From contig CAVUAO010000005.1 in the NCBI GenBank assembly GCA_963739515.1, positions 68,894 through 132,893 of the forward strand: 64,000 nt of DNA, given 5' to 3'. The notes under the pieces are model-generated. The model saw only the letters and a program-made list of their open reading frames with translations. It was not told the DNA's origin and made no database searches. Below are positions 8,214 to 16,472 of this stretch, in pieces. The position numbers and the translations under genes are program-made. Source of the stretch: JBFYTX01 sp963739515 (lineage in GTDB: Bacteria > Chloroflexota > Dehalococcoidia > Dehalococcoidales > RBG-16-60-22). Numbering within the stretch: position 1 is the first letter of the stretch; the number at the start of each line of letters is the position of its first letter.

Positions 8214-9755
8214 GTGTCAGCACCAAAAAATCTAAAAGCCATGCTGGCGGGCACCGCCAGGCGCTATGCCGGAAAAACAGCGATAGCGATGGGCGACCGC
8301 CGCGTCACTTTCGCCGAGCTAGAAGCGGACTCCAACCGCGTGGCTCACGCCCTGGTAAAACTGGGCGTAAAAAAACGCGACCGCGTGGCGACGATACAAG
8401 CCAGCAACCCGGAGTTCGTCAATGTCTTCTTCGGGATAATCAAAGCCGGTGGCATCGCCGTCCCGCTGGACGCCCGTTATGTTGCTGACGAGCTGTCCAG
8501 TATCTTTAACGACTGCCGTCCCAGGGTGCTGGTCATCGAAGACCCATGCCTGGAATCCCTGCTGCCCAGCTTAGACCGTTTCGACTCTCTCGAGCATATT
8601 ATCACCGTTAATACGGCCCGTGACGGGCGTTTTATTCGCTACGAAGATATCCTGGCGGAAAACCCGTCAAAAAAAGTCAATGTGCCCATCGACCCGGAAG
8701 ATATCGCTATCCTGGCATATACCAGCGGTCCCACGCAAAAGCCCCACGGCGTTACCCTTTCCCACCGGAGCATCTGCACCGAGGTGGTCAATTCCGCCGC
8801 GGTCATGGCACAGACGGAAAAAGATGTGATGATGCTCTTCGCTTTACCCATGTACCACCAGTTCGGCCTGACCGCCGTCTTGCTGGCTTCGATATATCGG
8901 GGCAATACCGTGGCCGTGGTGCCGGGGACCGGGCGGTCGGTCGATAGCTTCATGGAGGCGATACAGCGTGAAAAGGGCACCATTTACTGCGGCGTCCCCT
9001 ATATCTACTCGCTGATGATAAATGTCGCCCGTCGCGAGGGCATCAAGTACGACTTAAGCTCGCTGCGACTCTGGGTCAGCGGCGGGGCGCCGCTTGAGCC
9101 AGACGTCATCAATCACTTCCGTCAATATTTTGGCGCCAGTATCAGGGATGTCTACGGGCAGACGGAGACCGTCTGCCACATTACCATGATGCCCCTCGAT
9201 GGTTCGGGTCCTGTCGGGGCTTCCGGCCAACCACTGCCCTGTTGGGAGATAAAAATCTTCGACGAAAACGACCGGACCCTGCCCCCCGGCGAGGAGGGGG
9301 AAATCGTTACCCGGGGTCCGGTGATGACCGGCTTCTATAACCGTCCCGAAGCCACCGCCCGCATCATGAGCCGCGGCTGGTTGCATACCGGCGACCTCGG
9401 TAAAATGGACGCCGCTGGCTTTCTCTATATCACCGGCCGCAAAAGAAGGATGCTCATCCTTAAAGGCCAGAATATCTTCCCCGCCGATATTGAAGAAGTG
9501 CTGGCCGCCCATCCCAAGGTTGCCGGGGTCAAAGTCATGGGGGCCACGGATTTAGTGCGGGGGGAAACAGTCAAAGCCCTGGTAAAACTAAAAAAGGGCG
9601 CCACCGCGACCGAACAGGAAATAAGGCAGTATTGCCAGGGGCGCATGGCCGACTACAAACTGCCGCGGGAAATAGAATTCGTCGCGACCCTGCCGCAAGA
9701 GGTTCCGCTGTGGCGGCGGCCGGCTGACCCGCCCATCGCCGACCTCACCCTATAA
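8214..9755 (+). CDS. AMP-forming acyl-CoA synthetase-like protein with degenerate catalytic motifs
   Basis: A 513-residue member of the ANL adenylating superfamily. Many core motifs are intact: FGIIKAGGIAVPLDARY, YGQTETVCHI (A5), HTGDLGKMDAAGFLYITGRKRRMLILKGQNIFP (A7-A8). Two key places are not. The P-loop reads YTSGPTQKPHGVTLSH where the family has TSGTTGxPKG. The C-terminal A10 region reads LPQEVPLWRRPADPP instead of a PxxxxGKxxR motif, so the lysine needed for adenylation is missing. It may be inactive or have a shifted function. The GTG start at 8214 follows AGGTCAGA. The end overlaps a convergent gene by 11 nt. Confidence 0.82.
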   Translation: MSAPKNLKAMLAGTARRYAGKTAIAMGDRRVTFAELEADSNRVAHALVKLGVKKRDRVATIQASNPEFVNVFFGIIKAGGIAVPLDARYVADELSSIFNDCRPRVLVIEDPCLESLLPSLDRFDSLEHIITVNTARDGRFIRYEDILAENPSKKVNVPIDPEDIAILAYTSGPTQKPHGVTLSHRSICTEVVNSAAVMAQTEKDVMMLFALPMYHQFGLTAVLLASIYRGNTVAVVPGTGRSVDSFMEAIQREKGTIYCGVPYIYSLMINVARREGIKYDLSSLRLWVSGGAPLEPDVINHFRQYFGASIRDVYGQTETVCHITMMPLDGSGPVGASGQPLPCWEIKIFDENDRTLPPGEEGEIVTRGPVMTGFYNRPEATARIMSRGWLHTGDLGKMDAAGFLYITGRKRRMLILKGQNIFPADIEEVLAAHPKVAGVKVMGATDLVRGETVKALVKLKKGATATEQEIRQYCQGRMADYKLPREIEFVATLPQEVPLWRRPADPPIADLTL

Positions 9756-10068
9756 GGAACAGGCTGGTGTTCCAGACCACGATGATACCGTAACCGGTCA
9801 CGGCAATCCAGGTGGCGATTGACGCCACCCTCGGATAACGCCGGTAGATGTCCCAGAGAATAACTGCGCACAGCCCGGCGCCGACCACTTTCAGTATCAT
9901 GAAGCCGATGTCCCCCACCAGGGGCTGCAGCAGCGGGTTAAACTCGCGCACATCTCCCTGCTTGAGAAGAAACTCCGTCAGCAGGCCGTCCAGAATGACA
10001 AAAAATACCAGTACCCCGAGGAGTACCTTCATTTTGTTTCTGCCAGATGGCGAAAATAACTTTATCAT
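9745..10068 (-). CDS. Small membrane protein, DUF5658-like
   Basis: A 107-residue protein with three hydrophobic segments: MKVLLGVLVFFVILDGLLTEFLL, the DIGFMILKVVGAGLCAVILW region and a C-terminal WIAVTGYGIIVVWNTSLFLIG. The combination of LDGLLTEFLL and FNPLL resembles DUF5658-type membrane proteins. An alternative start at the internal ATG (10032) would drop 12 basic residues. The 3' end overlaps the convergent synthetase-like gene by 11 nt. Function unknown. Confidence 0.7.
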   Translation of the reverse strand: MIKLFSPSGRNKMKVLLGVLVFFVILDGLLTEFLLKQGDVREFNPLLQPLVGDIGFMILKVVGAGLCAVILWDIYRRYPRVASIATWIAVTGYGIIVVWNTSLFLIG

Positions 10069-10109
10069 GACGGATTATCCGGTTGCTCTTGTGTCAAAAT
10101 TCCCCCAAG

Positions 10110-11027
10110 CTAAACGATAATATTCAACGCCGCCGGCAGGACTCTAAACCGCGCCGGCACCTCGCCCAGAAGCTCGCCGTCGGCCTGCAGCTGCATCCTG
10201 CCGTCCCGGGACGTAACCTCGATTTCTTTCGCTTTTTTCATCGTGACCTTGGGATGGGTCAGGTGGGTGCCTTTATAGATGCGCGGCAGCGACCATAGCA
10301 GGTCGGGCTTGCTCATGTCGCCGATAATCAACACATCCAGCCACCCGTCGGTGAGGTCGGCACCCGGCGCGGTATGCATGCCTCCTCCCCCGTACTGGCC
10401 GTTATTCATAATCACCGCGCAGACCCGCTTTTCCAACGTTTCGCCATCCACTTTCAGGGAAATAGACTTGTTGCGGTAAGCCACCAGCGTGGTGAGCACC
10501 CCGAGGAGATAGGACAGCAGGCCGCCCAGAGCTTTAAACTGCCGCGTGGTGCGCCGGACTATCTCGGCGTCAAAGCCGAAACCGGCGAAATTGACGAAGA
10601 GCCGCTCCGCTGTCTGGCCGTTGCTCGTGTACTCCACGATGCCGAGGTCGACCGTGCGTTTTTTCGGCTGTATGAAACACCGGCAGGCGTCCTCGTAACG
10701 CCGGGGGATGCCGACGGTACGGATATAGTCGCTGCCGGTCCCCGTGCTGATGATGCCCAGCGCCGTGCCCGCGATGTTGCCGGAGGCGTAAAGGCCGTTG
10801 ACCACTTCGTTGACGGTACCGTCCCCGCCGACGGATACAATCAGGTCGTAGCCGTTATTGGCGGCGGCCCTGGCCAGCTCTATCGCGTGCCCGGGGGCTT
10901 CGGTGATATCGTGTTCAAAGCGCAGGCCGTGCTCTTTAAATAAATTCATTATCCGCGGCCATTCCCTTCGGGTACGGCCGGCCCCGGCTACGGGATTGAC
11001 GATTATTTTAGCGTACTTCGGCTTCAT
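10110..11027 (-). CDS. YegS/DagK-family lipid kinase
   Basis: A 305-residue ATP-dependent lipid kinase (diacylglycerol kinase catalytic-domain fold). The N-terminus carries the nucleotide motifs IIVNPVAGAGRT and VSVGGDGTVNEVVNGL (about residues 65-80). The C-terminal beta domain includes NNGQYGGGGMHTAPGADLTDGWLDVLI. In bacteria such enzymes recycle diacylglycerol or phosphorylate other membrane lipids at the inner face of the membrane. It is monocistronic on the minus strand. A weak -10 (TATGCT) lies about 45 nt upstream. Confidence 0.88.
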   Translation of the reverse strand: MKPKYAKIIVNPVAGAGRTRREWPRIMNLFKEHGLRFEHDITEAPGHAIELARAAANNGYDLIVSVGGDGTVNEVVNGLYASGNIAGTALGIISTGTGSDYIRTVGIPRRYEDACRCFIQPKKRTVDLGIVEYTSNGQTAERLFVNFAGFGFDAEIVRRTTRQFKALGGLLSYLLGVLTTLVAYRNKSISLKVDGETLEKRVCAVIMNNGQYGGGGMHTAPGADLTDGWLDVLIIGDMSKPDLLWSLPRIYKGTHLTHPKVTMKKAKEIEVTSRDGRMQLQADGELLGEVPARFRVLPAALNIIV

Positions 11028-11175
11028 TCAACTCCCGTCAAGAGTTCGGTATTTAACCATGGGCTCGTCAACAGCATAGCACCCTCAAGTAAGATTCAAG
11101 TTAGATAAAGATTGGAAAAGTGTAAGTAATCATAAAATTCATATTAAGTTATCATAATAATTTTGTAAATGCAAG

Positions 11176-13653
11176 TCAACTCCACTCGCCGGCTCCGGCC
11201 CAGACCCGCGCCATCTCTCCGGCCAGCCGCCGGTCTTCCTCTTTGGCTAAGGTCGGGTTCGTCTTAAAAAGCTTGATGGCTTCGTTGCGCGCCAGCTCCA
11301 GTAGAGCGACGTCCGATATTTTAGCCATGCGGAGGTCGGGGAGCCCGCTCTGGCGGGTGCCGAAGAACTCGCCCGGGCCCCTCATTTTCAGGTCGGCTTC
11401 GGCCAGCTTAAATCCGTCCTGCTCATTCTCGATTATGTCAAGTCGTTCCCGGGCCACGTCGGTCGGATTTTCCGCCAGGAGCATGCAGTAGCTCTGCTCT
11501 TTGCCCCGCCCCACCCGTCCGCGGAACTGATGCAGCTGCGAAAGCCCGAAGCGGTCGGCGCTCTCTATCAGCATGACCGTGGCATTGGGGATATCGATGC
11601 CCACTTCGATGACCGGTGTGGAGACCAGAATATCGAGCTTGCCGGCGCGGAAGTTTTCCATGACCTCGTCTTTCTCCGCCGAGGACAGCCTCCCGTGTAA
11701 AAGCCCTAGGCGCAGGTCGGGGAAGACGTCCTGGGAAAGGCGCTCGTGCTCGACCACTGCCGCCTGTGCGGCGATCGCGTCCGATTCTTCGATGAGGGGG
11801 CACAAAATAAAAGCCTGGCGCCCTGAGTTGACCTGCTTTCGTAAAAAGGCATACGCCGCATCGCGCTGACCCGGCTTCAGCCACTTCGTTTTGACCACCT
11901 GCCGACCCGGCGGCAGCTCATTAATCACGGAAAGGTCGAGGTCGCCGTAGAGCGTCAGCGCCAGCGTGCGGGGAATCGGGGTGGCGGTCATCACCAGCAT
12001 GTGGGGACTGAACCCCTTCTCCCTGAGCGCCGAGCGCTGCTCCACGCCGAACCGGTGTTGTTCGTCCACGACGGCTAGTCCCAGCTTATGGAACGCGACC
12101 CCTTTCTGCACGAGGGCGTGGGTGCCGATAGCGATATCGATATCGCCTTCGCGCACCTGTTTTTGAATCTGTTTTTTACCCGCCTGCTTGATATCCCCGA
12201 TGAGCAGCGCCACTTTCAGGGGGCGCGGCAGGATGCCCGTGTAGCTTTTGATATACCCCTCCCCATCTTCCGTCCCTAGGCGTGCTAGCAGTTGGCCTAC
12301 AGTGGCGAAATGCTGCTCGGCGAGGATTTCCGTGGGTGCCATGAAAGCCCCCTGGAAGCCGCTTGCGGCGGCCGCCAATAAAGCCGCCGTGGCGACTACC
12401 GTCTTGCCGCTGCCGACCTCCCCCTGCAGAAGCCGACTCATCGGCTGATTTTTCTGCAAATCCGCCATGATTTCTTTAAGGACTTTGTCCTGCGCGGCGG
12501 TCAGGGTGAAGGGGAGCGACTTTAGAAATTTCTCCAGCACCGGCGTTTTGGTGTCGATGGGACAGCCGGGACGGCTTTGCTGCCAGTCGCGTTTCCGGCT
12601 CATCACCCCCAGCTGCAGCAGGAAAAGCTCGTCGAAAGCCAGCCGGGTGCGGGCTTTATCCTTGGTTGCCAAATCGTCAGGATAGTGGGCTTGGGCGATG
12701 GCCGCCGGCAGCTCTAGTAAATTTAGTCGACGGCGCAGTTCCTCCGGCAGAAAGTCCGGCACCTGCCCCGCCCACCGGTCGATAAAGTCCTTCATTAAGC
12801 GGCGGACCTGCCGCGGCCGCAGACCGTGCGTTAAAGGATAAACGGGCACCAAACGGGCGGTATGGACCCCGACGAAGTCGGGGCCTTCCTCAAGCTCCCA
12901 CTCCGGCGAGAGAAAGACGTGGCGGCCTTTGAAGAGACTCACGCGACCGCTCAGCATGATGCGGGCGTTGGTGGTGAGTTTTTTCGCCAGGTAGGGCTGG
13001 TTGAACCAGACCACGCGGATATTCCCCGTCTCGTCGCCGACGATGGCCTCGGTGCTGCGGCGCCCTCCCGGCCGCGTCTCCCGCGCCTGCCACACGTTAG
13101 CCACGATGGTCTGCTCCTCGCCCTCGGTAAGCTGCGAGATGAACTTGAGCTGGGAGTAGTCGAGGTGCCGGTGGGGGAAAAAGTAGAGCAGATCGCGCAC
13201 GGTCTTGACCCCCATTTTTCCGAAGCTCGACGAAAGCCCGGTGCTGATACCTTTAACGACGGTAATCGGCGCGTCCAGAGCCGGGCTAGCCGCCGCAGCG
13301 GTAGCTTTTTTTACTTTCGGAGATGCCGTTTTTACCCGCGGTAAGGCTTTTTTCTCGCGGGGAGGGGTGGTATTGCCCTTAGATGGTACGACGACTTTGT
13401 CCTTATTCTCTATTTCGTCGAGGAAGCCCAGGACATCCTGCGCCCAGGCCCGGCGCCGCTCCGGACTCATCGGGCCGTAGCGGGCATTAAAAAACTGGCG
13501 GAAGCGTTTGGCGAGTGCCGGGGAGGGCAATGCTTCGCCCGCCGTTACCGACCAGCGCCGCAGGAACTCGTCCATCCCGCCGAAAACCGCGGCATCGTTA
13601 TAATTCCTCTTGGCTTCGAGGGACAGGATTTTACGCAGGGAGGCGGTATCCAT
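11176..13653 (-). CDS. recG: ATP-dependent DNA helicase RecG
   Basis: Remodels stalled replication forks and branch-migrates Holliday junctions. The 825-residue protein has an N-terminal helical extension with a Lys/Ala-rich linker (about 85-120), the wedge OB domain (about 130-290), then the helicase: Walker A GEVGSGKT at 411-418, DEQH box near 510, TATPIPRTL, and the C-terminal HGRLSSAEKDEVM, STPVIEVGIDIPNATVM and HQFRGRVGRG motifs. Length is slightly above usual because of the extension. The ATG follows an extended -10 after 8 nt without a Shine-Dalgarno, suggesting a leaderless message. Confidence 0.96.
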   Translation of the reverse strand: MDTASLRKILSLEAKRNYNDAAVFGGMDEFLRRWSVTAGEALPSPALAKRFRQFFNARYGPMSPERRRAWAQDVLGFLDEIENKDKVVVPSKGNTTPPREKKALPRVKTASPKVKKATAAAASPALDAPITVVKGISTGLSSSFGKMGVKTVRDLLYFFPHRHLDYSQLKFISQLTEGEEQTIVANVWQARETRPGGRRSTEAIVGDETGNIRVVWFNQPYLAKKLTTNARIMLSGRVSLFKGRHVFLSPEWELEEGPDFVGVHTARLVPVYPLTHGLRPRQVRRLMKDFIDRWAGQVPDFLPEELRRRLNLLELPAAIAQAHYPDDLATKDKARTRLAFDELFLLQLGVMSRKRDWQQSRPGCPIDTKTPVLEKFLKSLPFTLTAAQDKVLKEIMADLQKNQPMSRLLQGEVGSGKTVVATAALLAAAASGFQGAFMAPTEILAEQHFATVGQLLARLGTEDGEGYIKSYTGILPRPLKVALLIGDIKQAGKKQIQKQVREGDIDIAIGTHALVQKGVAFHKLGLAVVDEQHRFGVEQRSALREKGFSPHMLVMTATPIPRTLALTLYGDLDLSVINELPPGRQVVKTKWLKPGQRDAAYAFLRKQVNSGRQAFILCPLIEESDAIAAQAAVVEHERLSQDVFPDLRLGLLHGRLSSAEKDEVMENFRAGKLDILVSTPVIEVGIDIPNATVMLIESADRFGLSQLHQFRGRVGRGKEQSYCMLLAENPTDVARERLDIIENEQDGFKLAEADLKMRGPGEFFGTRQSGLPDLRMAKISDVALLELARNEAIKLFKTNPTLAKEEDRRLAGEMARVWAGAGEWS

Positions 13654-13661
13654 CTGGCCAT

Positions 13662-13670
13662 ATTATAACA
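13662..13670 (-). promoter_or_regulatory. Extended -10 promoter directly in front of recG
   Basis: On the minus strand TGTTATAAT ends 8 nt before the recG ATG at 13653. No ribosome binding site is present, so a leaderless transcript is likely. Confidence 0.55.
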
Positions 13671-13720
13671 ATATCCAATCGCTAAGATACAACAGCCAAA
13701 CGAGCATTCGACAATTCTTA

Positions 13721-13757
13721 GGGGCGTTTAAAAGGGGCTATCGCCCCTCTTTTTTTC
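13721..13757 (-). terminator. Palindromic repeat copy acting as terminator of the fak operon
   Basis: Read on the minus strand, GGGGCGATAGCCCC forms a short hairpin followed by TTTTAAACGCCCC. It lies about 80 nt beyond the last fakB stop. It is one copy of the dispersed GAGGGGCTAGCGCCCCTC family. On the plus strand it is followed by a T-run as well. Confidence 0.55.
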
Positions 13758-13827
13758 TTCACCCTTCCTTTTCTGAAGGAGAGGGGTCAGGGGTGAGGTA
13801 TAACTCAGCGAGAAAACAAATAGTACC

Positions 13828-14667
13828 TTATTTATCGCCCAGCACGGCCACCAGCAAAAGCCCCGGCCCGGTATGCGTACCGATGACCGGCGTGGTGCGG
13901 GAGCGCAGGATGCGGTCCTTGGGGAAGATAAAACCCAGACGCTCCACCATGCGGTCGACGTCGTCCGGGCATGCTGCCCCTTCCACCGCCAGCTCTTCAA
14001 TGTGGGAGTAGCCCGCCGCGAACTCGTAGAGCAGGTCGATTGCCTTGGAACGCGACCTCGCCCTGCCCGCCGGCTCGACGACGCCGTTTTTCAAAGTGAT
14101 AATGGGGTTCACTCTCAACATCGACCCCAGGAAAGCCTGAGCTCTGCCGATGCGCCCGCCCCGCTGTAAAAACTCCAGCGTATCGAAGGCGGCGCGCATC
14201 TCCACGCGCGGCAGGTTCTGACGGACGATTTCCTTTATCTCTTCCAGGCTGGCGCCTTCTTTGGCCGCCCGCGCCGCTTTAATCACGACGAAACCCTGCG
14301 CCATGACGGCCTGTCCGGAATCGATTACCTCGATATGGCACTTGCCTTCCACGAGGGCGACGCTTTGCAGGGCGGCGTTATAAAGCCCGCTGAGCTTCGA
14401 GCTGAGCATAATCACCAGGATTTCATCGGTTTCCTCGGCGAGCTTGGCATAAGTCCTGGCGAACATGTCCAGCGAAGGCACCGATGTGGTCGGCATGATT
14501 TTGCTGGAGACCAGGCGTGCGTAGAACTGGTCGTTGGTGATGTCGATGCCGTCGCGGAAAGTCTCCTCGCCGAAACGGACGAGCACCGGGATGACGGAAA
14601 TGCCCAGCTCCCAGATTATCTGGGGCGGTATATCAGCGACACTGTCGGTGACGATTTTTACTGGCAT
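13828..14667 (-). CDS. fakB: DegV/FakB fatty acid-binding protein, copy 1
   Basis: FakB proteins hold a fatty acid and present it to FakA for phosphorylation. This 279-residue copy has the DegV layout: KIVTDSVADIPP at the N-terminus, the lipid-headgroup loop PTTSVPS near residue 59, SSKLSGLYNAA near 89, and RGGRIGRAQAFLGSMLRVNPI (about 168-188). It is the last gene of a minus-strand run fakA-fakB-fakB-fakB, and the three copies probably differ in acyl-chain preference. The start is ATG, with 41 nt separating it from the copy upstream. Confidence 0.88.
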   Translation of the reverse strand: MPVKIVTDSVADIPPQIIWELGISVIPVLVRFGEETFRDGIDITNDQFYARLVSSKIMPTTSVPSLDMFARTYAKLAEETDEILVIMLSSKLSGLYNAALQSVALVEGKCHIEVIDSGQAVMAQGFVVIKAARAAKEGASLEEIKEIVRQNLPRVEMRAAFDTLEFLQRGGRIGRAQAFLGSMLRVNPIITLKNGVVEPAGRARSRSKAIDLLYEFAAGYSHIEELAVEGAACPDDVDRMVERLGFIFPKDRILRSRTTPVIGTHTGPGLLLVAVLGDK

Positions 14668-14708
14668 TCGCGGGAATCCGGCCTTTCCTTCAATATAAAA
14701 TCTTCCGG

Positions 14709-15548
14709 TTACCTGTCTCCGAGCACCGCCACGCCGATAACGCGCGGCCCCACGTTGGTCCCGATTACCGGGCTTACCTTTGATAGGTAGATACGCTCTC
14801 CGGGATATTTATCTCCCAGACGCTTCACGAAAGCGCCGATTTCATCGGGGGTAGTGGCGTCCTCTACCGCCATTTCTTCGATTTTCTTATAGCCCCCCAC
14901 AAACTGGCACAGGTGGTCGATGGCTTTGGCCCGCGAGCGCTCCCGCCCGAAGGGAAAGACCTCGCCGTCTTTGATGCCGAGGATAGGATTGATGCCCAGC
15001 ATCGAACCCAGCATCGCCTGGGCCTTGCCGATGCGCCCGCCCCTTTTCAGGTATTCCAGCGTATCGAAAGCGATGCGTATCCCGACCCGCGGGATGTTCC
15101 GGCTGGTCATTTCGACGAGTTCATCGAGTTTCGCCCCGTCCCTGGCCGCCTTGGCGGCGGCGATGACCAGCAGGCCCTCCGCCATCATCGCGAGCTCCGA
15201 GCAGACCACGGACACCCGGCATTTCTTCTTCATGGCGTCCACCGCTCTTAAGGCCGAGTTGGCCGTGGCGCTCAGCTTGCGGCCGATGGTGATGACCAGG
15301 ATCCCGTCCCCTTCCCCGGCCAGCCGGTCGTAGACCTCGGAAAAAATGTACGGCGCCGGCGATGATGTCGTCGGCTGTATCGCTTCGTGCTTCAGTTTCC
15401 GGTAAAATTCGTCGGTCGTCAGGTCGACGCCGTCACGGTAGGTCACGCCGTCGACGACGACGTTCAGGGGGACGACCGTGATTCCCAGCGCGGCGGCTAC
15501 CGCCGGGGAAATGTCCGAGACGCTATCGGTCACGATTTTTACTGGCAT
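14709..15548 (-). CDS. fakB: DegV/FakB fatty acid-binding protein, copy 2
   Basis: Same 279-residue architecture as its neighbours: KIVTDSVSDISPAVAAALGI, the binding loop PTTSSPAPY, GRKLSATANSAL and RGGRIGKAQAMLGSMLGINPILG. It shares the C-terminal VIGTNVGPRVIGVAVLGDR pattern with copy 1. A Cys (VVCSELAMMAEG) replaces the Asp seen at that site in the other two copies (VIDSGQ and IVDSQT), an obvious candidate for altered specificity. It sits in the middle of the operon, 61 nt downstream of copy 3. Confidence 0.88.
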   Translation of the reverse strand: MPVKIVTDSVSDISPAVAAALGITVVPLNVVVDGVTYRDGVDLTTDEFYRKLKHEAIQPTTSSPAPYIFSEVYDRLAGEGDGILVITIGRKLSATANSALRAVDAMKKKCRVSVVCSELAMMAEGLLVIAAAKAARDGAKLDELVEMTSRNIPRVGIRIAFDTLEYLKRGGRIGKAQAMLGSMLGINPILGIKDGEVFPFGRERSRAKAIDHLCQFVGGYKKIEEMAVEDATTPDEIGAFVKRLGDKYPGERIYLSKVSPVIGTNVGPRVIGVAVLGDR

Positions 15549-15609
15549 AGTTAATCCCTTAAAGCAGAAAATATGTCCGAAAGAATGTCCGCGGCGCCCT
15601 TGCTGGCAT

Positions 15610-16455
15610 TTACTTTTTTTCCGCCTCGAGAATGGTCAGCGCGAGGGCGTTGGGCCCGGCATAAGTGCCGATGACCGGACTGATTACCGAACGATAGATT
15701 TTCTCTTTGGGGTAGATCGCGCCAAGCCGCTCGACTAGGTTATCGGCGTCGACCGGCGTGGTGGCGTGTTCCACGGCCAGGCCTTCGATGTTTTTAAACC
15801 CGGCCGTAATATTATAAAGACAGTCCAGGCCGGCGCTGAGGGACCGCACCCTCGTCAGCGGGGCCATCTCCCCGTCCTTGACCGTGAGAATGGGCTTCAC
15901 GGACAGGACCGACCCCAGTAGCCCCTGCGCCTTGCCGATGCGCCCGCCCTTGGCGAGGTATTTCAGCGTATCGAAATAGGCGATTAAGTGCGACCGCGGT
16001 ACGGCCTGGCGGGCCATCTGGGCCAGTTCCGCCAGCTTGGCGCCGGCTTTGGCCGCTTTGGCGGCAGAAATGACGATCAGCCCCTCTGCCATCGCCACAG
16101 TTTGAGAATCGACTATATCTATCCGGCATTTGCCCTTCACGTAGTCCTTGGCCTGCGTCGCCGATTGGAAGGTGCCGCTGAGCTTGCTGGACACCACGAT
16201 AACCAGTATCTCGTCGGTTTCCTGGGCTAGCTTTTGATAGACTTCGGCGAAATCATTGGGCGTGGGCTGCGTCGTGGAAGGCAAGGTGGCCTCGTTGACC
16301 AGCCGGCGGTAAAATTCTTCGGAGGTAATTTCCACCCGGTCACGAAACAACTGCTTGCCGAAACGTACATACAGCGGCACGATGGTAAGCCCCAGTTCGT
16401 CGCCGAGGTCGCCGGTGATATCGGAAAGGGTATCCGTAACTATCTTTACGGTCAT
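15610..16455 (-). CDS. fakB: DegV/FakB fatty acid-binding protein, copy 3
   Basis: A 281-residue DegV protein with KIVTDTLSDITGDLGDELGLTIV, the loop PSTTQPTPNDF, SSKLSGTFQSATQ and KGGRIGKAQGLLGSVLSVKPIL. SSKLSGTFQSA is the closest of the three copies to the usual DegV motif. It begins 17 nt after fakA, so it is the copy most tightly coupled to the kinase gene. Confidence 0.88.
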   Translation of the reverse strand: MTVKIVTDTLSDITGDLGDELGLTIVPLYVRFGKQLFRDRVEITSEEFYRRLVNEATLPSTTQPTPNDFAEVYQKLAQETDEILVIVVSSKLSGTFQSATQAKDYVKGKCRIDIVDSQTVAMAEGLIVISAAKAAKAGAKLAELAQMARQAVPRSHLIAYFDTLKYLAKGGRIGKAQGLLGSVLSVKPILTVKDGEMAPLTRVRSLSAGLDCLYNITAGFKNIEGLAVEHATTPVDADNLVERLGAIYPKEKIYRSVISPVIGTYAGPNALALTILEAEKK

Positions 16456-16472
16456 TCCCGCGCTCCACCTTT

